From Macrococcoides animalis (GTDB lineage: Bacteria > Bacillota > Bacilli > Staphylococcales > Staphylococcaceae): a stretch of DNA of 64,000 bases. The DNA is taken from the NCBI RefSeq assembly GCF_047425875.1, contig NZ_CP179727.1, positions 682,001 to 746,000 on the forward strand, given 5' to 3'. The translations under genes and the position numbers were made by a program. Numbering within the stretch: the first letter of the stretch is position 1; every line of letters begins with the position of its first letter. Below are positions 33,739-41,967 of this stretch, piece after piece. Under the pieces are notes generated by a model. It made no database searches. It was not told where the DNA came from and worked only from the letters and a program-made list of their open reading frames with translations.

Positions 33739-34653
33739 TTATTTTTGTTCTACTAATTTTAAAGGCACTTTAACTTCTTTATCTACTTTTTTACCATCTT
33801 TTAATTCTAAAATAGATTTAACTGCAGTTTCACCCATTAAAGCCGGTTGTTGTGCAATTGTTGCATCTAATTTTTTGTTGTCTATAGATTTGATAGCATC
33901 ATCATTACCATCAAAACCAACAACTAAAATATCTTTATTCCCCAATGCTTCAATAGCTCCTAATGCCATTTCATCATTGTGAGCGAAGATTGCTTTAATC
34001 TCTGGATGAGATTCAATCATGTTTTGTGCTACATTTAATCCTTCTGCACGGTTAAATTTCGCTGTTTGTTTAGTAACGACATCTAATTCTTTATCGGCTA
34101 CTTTATGGAAACCTTCTCCACGTTCACGTGTTGCACTTGCACCTGGAACACCCTCAAGTTCAGCTACTTTCGCTTTTTTACCTACTTGTTTAACGATAAA
34201 GTCTCCAGCCATTTGCCCACCTTCAACGTTGTTTGAAGCGATGAATTGCGTTACTTCACCTTTATCAACAGAACGGTCTAAAGTAATAACAGGAATATTT
34301 TCGTTATTTGCATTTTCTACTGCAGCTGAAATGGCTGCTGAGTCAGTTGGGTTAACGATTAAATAATCTACTTTTTGTTGAATTAAATCATCAATGTCAT
34401 TTGATTGTTTTGCTGAATCATCTTGAGCGTCTACTACTTTTACTTTAAAGTCATTTGCTTTCGCTTCTTTTTCAATTGCATCTTTAATTGAAACGAAAAA
34501 TGGGTTATTTAAAGTCGATAAACTTACACCAACAGTAATATCTTTATTTGCTTTATCTGTTTTACCCGCTTCTTTTTCTTTCGTCGGTGAATCTAAACTA
34601 CATGCTGATAATGCTAATACCATCACTAAGATCATTGCTAAAAACTTTTTCAT
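33739..34653 (-). CDS. rbsB: Ribose-binding lipoprotein
   Basis: About 304 residues of the periplasmic-binding family for ribose-type ABC importers, lipid-anchored here (lipobox LSAC, Cys about 18). Motifs include VGVSLSTLNNPFFVSI, VITLDRSV and AIFAHNDEMALGAIEAL, typical of RbsB. The ATG of MKKFLA is eight bases after AAGGAG and is preferred over an upstream one. Last gene of rbsRKDACB. Confidence 0.94.
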   Translation of the reverse strand: MKKFLAMILVMVLALSACSLDSPTKEKEAGKTDKANKDITVGVSLSTLNNPFFVSIKDAIEKEAKANDFKVKVVDAQDDSAKQSNDIDDLIQQKVDYLIVNPTDSAAISAAVENANNENIPVITLDRSVDKGEVTQFIASNNVEGGQMAGDFIVKQVGKKAKVAELEGVPGASATRERGEGFHKVADKELDVVTKQTAKFNRAEGLNVAQNMIESHPEIKAIFAHNDEMALGAIEALGNKDILVVGFDGNDDAIKSIDNKKLDATIAQQPALMGETAVKSILELKDGKKVDKEVKVPLKLVEQK

Positions 34654-34690
34654 AAATAACACTCCTTATATTTTTATTATTGAATAACCA

Positions 34691-35632
34691 TTATTTTTTT
34701 CTATCAATTAATACTGCAATTAAAATCACGACACCTTTAATCACTTGTTGATAGAATGATGAAACGCCTAATAAATTTAAACCATTATTGAGTACACCAA
34801 TGATTAAAACACCAATTAATGTACCAAAAATTCGTCCTTTTCCTCCTGTTAAAGAAGTTCCACCTAATACAACTGCTGCGATTGCATCTAGTTCATAAGA
34901 TGTACCTGCAGTTGGTTGCGCTGAATTTAATCTAGAAGTTAATATTGCACCCGCAATCGCTGCCATTAAACCTGATATTGAATAAATTAAGATCTTCACT
35001 TTATTGACTTTAATACCTGAAATGAAAGCGGCCTTTTCATTACCACCAATAGCATACGTATTTTTACCAAATACCGTTTTATGTAAAATAAAATATAGTA
35101 CTAAAAATACAATTAACATTGTGATGGCTGGTACAGGAATACCCAATAGATATCCTTTACCAAACATTTGAAATAATACATTATCGCCTAAGTTTGTGAT
35201 AGGATTACCGTCTGTCACTACTAAAGTTAAGCCGCGAAAAATCGTCATTGTTGCTAACGTTGCAATGAATGGTGCCATTTTACCAAAAGTAATTAAAATA
35301 CCGTTTACTGCTCCTAAAATTGCGCCAATTAATGCACCAATTAATAATGCTAGAATAGGATCTACCCCACTCGTAATCATTAATGCTGTTAAAGCACTCG
35401 ATAATGCAAGGATTGATCCGACACTTAAATCAATACCACCTGTTAATATTACAAAAGTCATCCCAAAAGCGATTAAGCCATTAATTGAAACTTGTCTTAA
35501 TAAGTTAAAAATATTGCTTGGTGCTATAAAACTACTATTTAAAGCGGTGATTACAATAACAAGAATAATTAATCCAAGTAATGGTCCTAATCGTTCGATA
35601 ATATTACCTTTTTTGTTTAAACTTTTATCCAT
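34691..35632 (-). CDS. rbsC: Ribose ABC permease
   Basis: About 313 residues, ten-helix permease of the RbsC/AraH family, with GGIDLSVGSILALSSALTA and the C-terminal GGTSLTGGKGRIFGTLIG motif. The start is an ATG eight bases after GGAGG, overlapping the rbsA end by 8 bases, so translation is coupled. Forms the membrane channel with RbsA and RbsB. Confidence 0.94.
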   Translation of the reverse strand: MDKSLNKKGNIIERLGPLLGLIILVIVITALNSSFIAPSNIFNLLRQVSINGLIAFGMTFVILTGGIDLSVGSILALSSALTALMITSGVDPILALLIGALIGAILGAVNGILITFGKMAPFIATLATMTIFRGLTLVVTDGNPITNLGDNVLFQMFGKGYLLGIPVPAITMLIVFLVLYFILHKTVFGKNTYAIGGNEKAAFISGIKVNKVKILIYSISGLMAAIAGAILTSRLNSAQPTAGTSYELDAIAAVVLGGTSLTGGKGRIFGTLIGVLIIGVLNNGLNLLGVSSFYQQVIKGVVILIAVLIDRKK

Positions 35633-37109
35633 TGATAACGCCTCCTGTAGCAAGAGTCATAATATTTTCTTGTGAAATTTGAGACTTGCTTAATTCTCCA
35701 GTAATTTTTCCTTCTTGTAATACATAAACACGGTCACTTAGACCAATGATTTCTGGCATTTCAGATGACACCATGATGATTGATATACCTCGTTCAGTCA
35801 GTTCATTCATTAATGTATAAATCTCACGTTTCGCTCCGACATCAATCCCGCGTGTAGGTTCATCTAAAATGAGTACTTTAGGACCGTTACCCACCCATTT
35901 CGCAAGTACTACTTTTTGCTGGTTCCCACCAGATAAAGATGACACTGCAAGTGATTTATTTGATTTAATTGAAAGTCTCTCTTGCATTTTATCTACGAAT
36001 AAATCAAGTGGTTTATCAAGTACAACACCATTTTTAGAGAAACTTTTTAAATTTGCTAGTGTCATATTATCTTTAATTGAAGCATCTAATACAAGCCCTT
36101 CATCTTTACGATTCTCTGTAATAAAGCCAAAACCATGTTTTATAGCATCTTGGGGATTATTATTTGTAATCTTCTTTCCTTCTAATTGAATAGATTTAGA
36201 GCCCTTGTCTAATCCAAATAAAGAACGCATGATTTCAGTACGTCCAGCACCCATCAATCCACTAAAACCAAGAATTTCACCTTTACGTAAATTGAAATGA
36301 ATATCTCTCATTCCGAATATGTCATTGCTCAAGTTTTTAACTTCCAGAATAACTTCGCCAGGTGATACAGTTCTGTCAGGAAACTGTTGATCTAAGCTAC
36401 GTCCAACCATTGCATGTACTAGTTCGTTATAATTTGTTTCATTGGTTGGTTTTGACATTACTGAAGTACCGTCACGCATAACAGTAATTTCATCTGAAAT
36501 TGTAAATATCTCATCCATTCTATGACTGATATAAACGAATGAAACACCCTCAGATTTTAACTGATTAATCATAATAAATAATTTATCTATTTCTTTATCC
36601 GTTAGCGCTGCTGTAGGTTCATCCATAATAATGACTTTCGCATCTGTCATTAGCGCTTTAGAAATCTCAATCATTTGTTGCTCACCTATTGAGCAACTAC
36701 CTGCCACTTTATTAAGAGGTAATTTAAAGTCTAATCGCTCAAACACTTTATTAGCTTCTTCCTTCATTCTCTTTTCATTTAATTTACCAAATTTATTTCG
36801 AATTTCTTTACCCACAAACAGATTTTCAAGAACAGTCATTTCTGGCCAAACATTGAGTTCTTGATGAATAAACTGTATGCCCGCTACTTCTGATTCTTTA
36901 GGAGATTTATAGTCTACAATGTTTCCATCTACTTTTATTTCGCCTTGATCTTTCGTATGAATCCCTGTAAGAATATTCATTAAAGTAGATTTCCCAGCAC
37001 CATTCTCACCCATAAGCGCATGAACCGTTTGATTATTTAATCTAAAATCTACTCCCTGAAGCACTTTATTATCTCCAAATGCTTTGTGGATATTTGTCAT
37101 TTCTATCAT
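35625..37109 (-). CDS. rbsA: Ribose ABC ATPase, double domain
   Basis: A 494-residue protein with two ABC domains. The first has Walker A GENGAGKST (about 34-42), signature CSIGEQQM and Walker B VIIMDEPTAAL; the second has GLMGAGRTE, LSGGNQQK and VLILDEPTRGID. The unusual second Walker A (GLMGAGRTE) is normal for the RbsA/XylG/MglA family. Overlaps rbsC. Confidence 0.95.
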   Translation of the reverse strand: MIEMTNIHKAFGDNKVLQGVDFRLNNQTVHALMGENGAGKSTLMNILTGIHTKDQGEIKVDGNIVDYKSPKESEVAGIQFIHQELNVWPEMTVLENLFVGKEIRNKFGKLNEKRMKEEANKVFERLDFKLPLNKVAGSCSIGEQQMIEISKALMTDAKVIIMDEPTAALTDKEIDKLFIMINQLKSEGVSFVYISHRMDEIFTISDEITVMRDGTSVMSKPTNETNYNELVHAMVGRSLDQQFPDRTVSPGEVILEVKNLSNDIFGMRDIHFNLRKGEILGFSGLMGAGRTEIMRSLFGLDKGSKSIQLEGKKITNNNPQDAIKHGFGFITENRKDEGLVLDASIKDNMTLANLKSFSKNGVVLDKPLDLFVDKMQERLSIKSNKSLAVSSLSGGNQQKVVLAKWVGNGPKVLILDEPTRGIDVGAKREIYTLMNELTERGISIIMVSSEMPEIIGLSDRVYVLQEGKITGELSKSQISQENIMTLATGGVING

Positions 37110-37120
37110 TTCAACACCCC

Positions 37121-37525
37121 CTAAAAGTTAACACCACTTCTTAGAATAATATTTGCATATGGCGTTGCTTCACCTGTACGAATAATAACTTTTGCATGTT
37201 TACTTAAATCCTTAAATTCTTCATGTGTTACATAGCTAGTTTCAGTATCACCCATTAACTTTTCAATTGCTGTTAATACTTTCGTATTCGCTGATTTAAT
37301 TTCGCTGGCTAACGTGATATGTTCGATAACCATATGACGTTCAATCTCAGTTAATACATCTATAAAACTAGGTAATCCTTTTACTAGTGCTAAATCTATT
37401 TTCTTTATACCTTCTGGTACCGGTAGACCACAATCACCAATTACAATTTCATCTGTATGTCCTAAATCACTTAATACTTTAGAAATCTCGCTGTTTAAAG
37501 TTCCTGTCTTATACAAATCAATCAC
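37121..37525 (-). CDS. rbsD: D-ribose pyranase
   Basis: A 134-residue RbsD-family protein that speeds conversion of beta-pyranose to furanose forms of ribose before phosphorylation. The active-site His in SDLGHTDEIVIGDCGLPVP (about 20) and the C-terminal RTGEATPYANIIL are conserved. Its ATG overlaps the rbsK stop as ATGA. Confidence 0.94.
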   Translation of the reverse strand: MIDLYKTGTLNSEISKVLSDLGHTDEIVIGDCGLPVPEGIKKIDLALVKGLPSFIDVLTEIERHMVIEHITLASEIKSANTKVLTAIEKLMGDTETSYVTHEEFKDLSKHAKVIIRTGEATPYANIILRSGVNF

Positions 37526-38385
37526 TCCATATCTTTTCTATATGGCATTCCGCCTTGAGCACCTAAACCGCCTACTGAAATACTAGCAGCACGATTTGCA
37601 AACTTTAACGCTTCACTGAGTGCCATATCTTCACTTAACGCGACTGCTAATGCACCATTAAATGTATCACCAGCACCTGTTGTATCAACAACTTTCGCTT
37701 TAATACTTGGAATATTGATAAGTGACTCATCGTAATACGTTGCGCCTTTATCACCAAGTGTCACAATCATTTGATTAGGGAATTCTGCAATCAGTGTTTC
37801 AAAACCTTCTCCAAACATGTCTTTCACTTCAGTTTCATTTGGCGTAAAATAAGATACTTTTGATAATAAATTTTTGTCTATTTCAATATAAGGTGCTGGA
37901 TTATATATTGTTGTAATACCTTTTTCAAAGCTTTTTTCAATAATATATTCTATTACTGACTTAGGTATTTCATTTTGTAATAAAATGATACTCTCATCTG
38001 AAATATTCTCCATCACTTTATCTACCAGTGCTTCAGAAACTTTTCCGTTCGCACTTGGTACTACAATAATTGAATTATCATGATCAGCTAACGTGATATG
38101 TGCAGTACCACTTGCACAATGTGTAATCGGTTCCACATAATCCACATTAACTTTATTTTCTTTCAAATTATTTACGATCATTTCTGCAAAGCTATCATCT
38201 CCAACACAACCTACCATTCGAACGTTAGCACCTAATCGTGCAGCACTAACCGCTTGGTTGGCTCCCTTACCACCATTTGTCATGAAGAATGATTCTCCTA
38301 AAATCGTCTCACCTTTTTTAGGGAGTCTTGTTGCCTGTGTAACTAAATCAACAGACATACTACCAATAACATAAATATCTTTCAT
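37522..38385 (-). CDS. rbsK: Ribokinase
   Basis: A 287-residue PfkB-family kinase that makes ribose 5-phosphate with ATP. GGKGANQAVSAARLG (about 38-52) and DTTGAGDTFNGALA (catalytic Asp about 238) are textbook ribokinase motifs. It is slightly shorter at the C-terminus than many (about 300). Separated from rbsR by one base and overlapping rbsD. Confidence 0.94.
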   Translation of the reverse strand: MKDIYVIGSMSVDLVTQATRLPKKGETILGESFFMTNGGKGANQAVSAARLGANVRMVGCVGDDSFAEMIVNNLKENKVNVDYVEPITHCASGTAHITLADHDNSIIVVPSANGKVSEALVDKVMENISDESIILLQNEIPKSVIEYIIEKSFEKGITTIYNPAPYIEIDKNLLSKVSYFTPNETEVKDMFGEGFETLIAEFPNQMIVTLGDKGATYYDESLINIPSIKAKVVDTTGAGDTFNGALAVALSEDMALSEALKFANRAASISVGGLGAQGGMPYRKDME

Positions 38386-38386
38386 A

Positions 38387-39349
38387 TTAATCTCTCCTCG
38401 TACTATTACGTTCTATTAAACAAACATCAACCACAACGTGTTCCACAATATCTTTCATTTGAATGAGATTAATTAAATTCTCACAAGCTACTTTTCCAAG
38501 TTCATATGCAGGCTGTCTGACCGTTGTAATGCTCGGATAATAACTTTCACTCATTTGAATATCATCAAAACCAATCACTTTAACATCCTTAGGAATTCTT
38601 ATACCGTTGTTCTGTAATATCCCCATTACTTGAATAGCGCACATATCATTACAACATATTATACCGTCATATAATTCACTTCTCATTTGATCAAGTAATG
38701 AATTGCCTATTTCAGCAACTTCTAATACATCAAATGCTAATGCAGCATCCTTAAGCGTCTTGCATGCTGTTTCAAATCGTTTATTAAATGAACTGAACTG
38801 TGGGTTGCCTGAAATTACTAATATCTTTTTACAACCAGCATTCATTAAACATTCTGCCTGCAGTATTCCGCCCTTTTCATGATTCGCTTCAACAGTTACT
38901 ACGCCTTCCTCAATACGATCTAACATAACGTGATGCATTCCATTATGCTTAATTGAGTCATCAGTATATAAATATTGCAAAGCTGATGAAATAAAACCAA
39001 CACAATTATTTAACTGAAAAGTTTCAATATAACTTAATTCTTTTTCAGGTTGTTGATCACTATTACCGATAATAATATGAAACCCATGCTCTAGTGCAGT
39101 ATCTTCAACACCTCTAGCAACAAGCGTGAAGAATGGATTGGTTATATCAGGAAGAAGTAATCCAATCATTTTAGACTTTTTATTGTATAGTGATCTTGCA
39201 GTTTCATTCGGCTTGTAATTTAAAGATTCAATTGCACGATTAATCTTCTTTAAAGTATCTTCATGAACATATCCTGAATTATTAATAGCTCTTGATACTG
39301 TTGCAACAGAAACACCTGATTCACGTGCTACATCTTTGATAGTTGGCAT
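38387..39349 (-). CDS. rbsR: LacI family repressor of the ribose operon
   Basis: About 320 residues: a LacI-type HTH at the start (TIKDVARESGVSVATVSRAIN) with hinge helix and a ribose-binding-protein-like sensor domain (about 60-320). The start MPTIKD, after GAGGGG, is the family start; an in-frame extension 33 codons upstream would run through the operator and promoter. First gene of its own operon, with its operator just downstream of the -10, so autoregulated. Confidence 0.93.
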   Translation of the reverse strand: MPTIKDVARESGVSVATVSRAINNSGYVHEDTLKKINRAIESLNYKPNETARSLYNKKSKMIGLLLPDITNPFFTLVARGVEDTALEHGFHIIIGNSDQQPEKELSYIETFQLNNCVGFISSALQYLYTDDSIKHNGMHHVMLDRIEEGVVTVEANHEKGGILQAECLMNAGCKKILVISGNPQFSSFNKRFETACKTLKDAALAFDVLEVAEIGNSLLDQMRSELYDGIICCNDMCAIQVMGILQNNGIRIPKDVKVIGFDDIQMSESYYPSITTVRQPAYELGKVACENLINLIQMKDIVEHVVVDVCLIERNSTRRD

Positions 39350-39370
39350 TCTGTCCCCTCCAAACATTAA

Positions 39371-39388
39371 TGTGTAACCGATTACACA
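39371..39388. promoter_or_regulatory. RbsR operator
   Basis: TGTGTAACCGATTACACA, a LacI-family inverted repeat with 7-bp arms, placed at about the transcription start between the -10 box and the rbsR gene. Confidence 0.8.
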
Positions 39389-39389
39389 T

Positions 39390-39418
39390 ATAGTATCACG
39401 ACAAGTAAGCGTTTGCAA
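39390..39418 (-). promoter_or_regulatory. rbs promoter
   Basis: Minus-strand -35 TTGCAA (39413-39418), 17-base spacer, -10 TACTAT (39390-39395). The cre site at 39404-39418 covers the -35 box. Confidence 0.75.
39404..39418 (-). promoter_or_regulatory. cre site (CcpA) over the rbs -35
   Basis: TTGCAAACGCTTACT matches the cre consensus WTGNAANCGNWNNCW at every position and covers the -35, as expected for catabolite repression. Confidence 0.8.
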
Positions 39419-39478
39419 TATTGAATATAAATATTTTTTGTGATACATTAGTTAAAATTTGTATTTAAAGGAGTATTT

Positions 39479-39787
39479 ATGATAAAAAGATAGTCAAAAG
39501 AGAAAATATTACTAGAGAGTTTCATATGTGATGAATTAAAAGGAAGACTCAAATGGTATCAAGCTGTTCATCGTCATTCGCATGATCAACCGCCGAGATA
39601 TTCATTGACACTTGATAAAGAAGAAATCTTTGCAACTAATACAATTAAGGTTGAGATGACACGTGGAAGTTATTTTAATTTATCTGATTCAATAAAAGAA
39701 AAATTTGTATCAGAAATACTAGAAAGACCAGGAAATTCTAAGCTGATAAAGCATTTCAGTAATGATTCAGCTAAATTATCTTCCTAA
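39479..39787 (+). pseudogene. SF0329 family gene with an early stop codon
   Basis: ATG at 39479 follows AAAGGAG, reads MIKR and meets TAG at 39491-39493. The same frame then runs on with SKEKILLESFICDELKGR and HDQPPRYSLTLDKEEIF to the stop at 39785. The pattern W-SKxKxxLESFxCDxLKGR...DQPxRyxlTlDkkEIF is that of small SF0329 family proteins, in which a Trp precedes SK. So the stop is most simply a TGG to TAG change. Length (102 codons) fits. A start at a later TTG (39605) would remove the conserved N-terminal half. Function of the family is unknown. Confidence 0.72.
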
Positions 39788-39794
39788 AAAAACA

Positions 39795-39825
39795 AGTGTG
39801 CTGTATCATTTGAATACAGCACACT
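39795..39825. terminator. Bidirectional terminator
   Basis: Perfect 12-bp stem AGTGTGCTGTAT with a 7-base loop between the SF0329 relic and the DUF1541 lipoprotein gene; T/A-rich flanks on both sides. Confidence 0.85.
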
Positions 39826-39832
39826 AACTTTA

Positions 39833-40357
39833 TTATTTACTTGATAACTCATCTTCAGTCATCCATTTATGATCTTTGACTAGTTTATCAGTTTTAGTAT
39901 CTTTATAATCTACCACGTAAACATCCGTTTGTTTAACATCATCAATAGTTGCCTCAGCACCCTTCATACCATCCATATGATTAGCTGCCATCTCAGCTTT
40001 CTCACCTTTTTTGAATCCTGACTTAGGTGCATCTTTCAACTCTTCATTTACTACCCATTTATGATTTTCAACTTTCTTATCACCATTCTTAGGTTGATAA
40101 CTCACTTCGTACACGTAAGTCGAATAAACTTCTTTAACTTTTCCCTCTGCATCTTTCATACCAGGCATATGTTCCTCAGTAATCTTTACTTCATCACCAA
40201 CATTATACTTAGGGTTTGTCGCTTTCACCATGTTCTTAGGTGTTACTTCATTATTATGATTCATATGGGCATGTTCATCATGATTTGCTTCTTTGTAATC
40301 CCCACAACCTGAAAGTAAGATACCTGTACTAGCTATAATTGCAATTAATTTGTTCAT
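39833..40357 (-). CDS. DUF1541 (YdhK-like) lipoprotein, probably copper-related
   Basis: A 174-residue lipoprotein (lipobox LSGC, Cys 18) with a His/Met-rich linker (HDEHAHMNHNN) and two DUF1541 repeats (about 48-105 and 112-172), each with a HMxGMK motif and ending HKWxxxEEL. The staphylococcal copper-resistance lipoprotein CopL is a DUF1541 protein. The CsoR-like operator inside its promoter supports copper (or persulfide) control. It would sit outside the membrane and bind metal through His and Met residues. No copper ATPase gene is nearby. Confidence 0.85.
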   Translation of the reverse strand: MNKLIAIIASTGILLSGCGDYKEANHDEHAHMNHNNEVTPKNMVKATNPKYNVGDEVKITEEHMPGMKDAEGKVKEVYSTYVYEVSYQPKNGDKKVENHKWVVNEELKDAPKSGFKKGEKAEMAANHMDGMKGAEATIDDVKQTDVYVVDYKDTKTDKLVKDHKWMTEDELSSK

Positions 40358-40390
40358 AATATATCCACTCCTGTCCCTTCATTTGACTAC

Positions 40391-40419
40391 ATAATATACC
40401 CTATATGGGTATATGTCAA
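40391..40419 (-). promoter_or_regulatory. Promoter of the DUF1541 lipoprotein gene
   Basis: Minus strand: TTGACA (40414-40419), 17 bases, TATTAT (40391-40396). This is a near-consensus promoter whose whole spacer is filled by a CsoR-like inverted repeat. Confidence 0.85.
40394..40414. promoter_or_regulatory. CsoR/CstR-like operator
   Basis: Arms ATATACCC and GGGTATAT separated by 5 bases. The ATACCC...GGGTAT pattern is characteristic of CsoR (copper) and CstR (persulfide) operators. Confidence 0.75.
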
Positions 40420-40473
40420 TTGATAGAAAAAACTCAATGAATGACTGTTATATTCACTGAGTTAAATCACCTA

Positions 40474-41055
40474 TTATTGTCCCGGATTCACACCGTATTC
40501 TTGTAGCCAAGCTTGATTCATAACTTCTGTTGCCTCACGTAGCTTTTGATCATATTGTTCTTGAGTAATTAAACCTGCTTCTAAATCTGCAGATGCCTGA
40601 CGTTCAATAGCACCTTTTTTATTACCAGCTTCTAGAATTGCCGGTGTGCGACAAGCTTCAGGAATGCCACCTCTTATTCCCTTACAGAATTCTAATCGTT
40701 GTTGCTCCGTTGGTTGATTATTGTTCACCTGCTCGTCAGACACTGGCTGTTGTTGTGTCGGTACTTCTTGCGTTGCTGGTTCCTGAGTTACAGGTTGTTC
40801 AGTTGTTTGTTGCTCCACTGTTGCTGGTTGTTGTGCAGTCTCTTCTGTCGATGTTGGTTCAGTAGATTTTTTATCGCTCTCTTTTTCTTTGTTTTTAGCG
40901 ATTTTTTCTTTCGCTTTTTCTGCTTTACTAGCCTCTTCTTTTTTCGTTTCACTTACTTCTTTCTTCGGCGATTCAGCTTTTTTCTCTTCCTCTTGACCGC
41001 CACACCCTGTTAATAATACTGATAATGCGACAAATACTGATAAATATTTTTTCAT
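40474..41055 (-). CDS. Lipoprotein with low-complexity middle
   Basis: About 193 residues: lipobox LTGC (Cys about 18), a Lys/Glu-rich stretch (about 20-65), a Thr/Gln/Pro/Val-rich stretch (about 65-125) and a more ordered C-terminus with two Cys (FCKGIRGGIPEACRT) and a helical EAGLITQEQYDQKLREA. The start is the ATG of MKKYLS, eight bases after GGGAG; an in-frame ATG 33 bases upstream lacks a ribosome site. The layout suggests a flexible tether holding a small C-terminal domain away from the membrane. Family not recognised. Confidence 0.75.
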   Translation of the reverse strand: MKKYLSVFVALSVLLTGCGGQEEEKKAESPKKEVSETKKEEASKAEKAKEKIAKNKEKESDKKSTEPTSTEETAQQPATVEQQTTEQPVTQEPATQEVPTQQQPVSDEQVNNNQPTEQQRLEFCKGIRGGIPEACRTPAILEAGNKKGAIERQASADLEAGLITQEQYDQKLREATEVMNQAWLQEYGVNPGQ

Positions 41056-41174
41056 CGATAAAACTCCCGTCCATAAAATTAAGTTCACAATTATTTTAAC
41101 ATATATTTAACTTATATTTTAATTATTTAAGTAATAAAAAAGTATTTACTTAATAAATCATATCGCTCATTTTT

Positions 41175-41687
41175 TCAAGATAATTCTTCATTATTTTTTC
41201 TCGATGGTTGTAATAAGATAAAGAACAAACACATCGTGATGATGATGTTTAATATCATTGTGAGACTGTCCCCATTATCTGTATGCAGAAACGTATTCAA
41301 TTCCTTTGATCCTCCTGGTATGCCAAATGTATTAAAGAGATTGATTAAGATCAGTAAGATATATAGACCCAGTGACCATATCCAGTGAAATCGTGTATCT
41401 CGCGTGCGACGTATAATGAGTGATGCTGTCATGATTAGTAATGGCAATAAAAGTGCACAAAATAGTATTATGCCTATAATCCCTGCAACAATAACTTCCA
41501 TAATAAAGATAAAAGATATTGACTTTCCGAACGCTTGAACGAAGTAATCAAATGAATATAAAGCACCGATAATACTCAGCACAACGATGATAACTAGCAA
41601 CAGGGCATTGATTAATAGTCCTATCAAAAATTGCGGTCGTGTGAGTCGTCCTTGGAATGTAATCATTTCTTTCATACGCTTAAACAC
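41175..41687 (-). CDS. DUF805 family membrane protein
   Basis: About 170 residues with MITFQGRLTRPQFLIGL at the N-terminus and LIIRRTRDTRFHW (about 105-117) in the positions of the DUF805 motifs, and four membrane segments. I choose a GTG start at 41685-41687, eight bases after GGAGG; the upstream ATG at 41709 lies on the other side of this ribosome site. Stand-alone gene. Function unknown. Confidence 0.78.
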   Translation of the reverse strand: MFKRMKEMITFQGRLTRPQFLIGLLINALLLVIIVVLSIIGALYSFDYFVQAFGKSISFIFIMEVIVAGIIGIILFCALLLPLLIMTASLIIRRTRDTRFHWIWSLGLYILLILINLFNTFGIPGGSKELNTFLHTDNGDSLTMILNIIITMCLFFILLQPSRKNNEELS

Positions 41688-41967
41688 GATTATCACCTCC
41701 ACTTTCTTCATCTTAATTATAATATGAAATATGATTAATAAGATGAGATATTCATCACGGGTATCTCAATAAATTAATTAATCCAATTGAGTAAGAATCT
41801 GATGATTAAATAATTAAAGTACTCATATATGTGAGTAACCTCACTTTGTCATTTCATCATGACATTAAAATAAGTGATTCATTACAATATCTTGAACAGA
41901 ACCCTTCCAACAACATCAAATTTTGAAGATTTGGTATGCTAAAGAAAAGTTGAAAGGGGTTACACAT
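41688..41967. other. Intergenic region
   Basis: 280 AT-rich bases between the DUF805 gene and the divergent M20 gene. It must hold both promoters; no gene or clear operator is visible. GAGATA and TATCTC around 41743-41766 could form a short hairpin. Confidence 0.5.

Noticed and set aside
39350..39448. N-terminal extension of RbsR
   Set aside because: It would be translated through the operator, -10 and cre, has no ribosome site, and the LacI family starts at the HTH.
40638..41013. Plus-strand leucine- and phenylalanine-rich frames
   Set aside because: They are antisense shadows of the low-complexity Lys/Glu- and Thr/Gln-rich lipoprotein gene.
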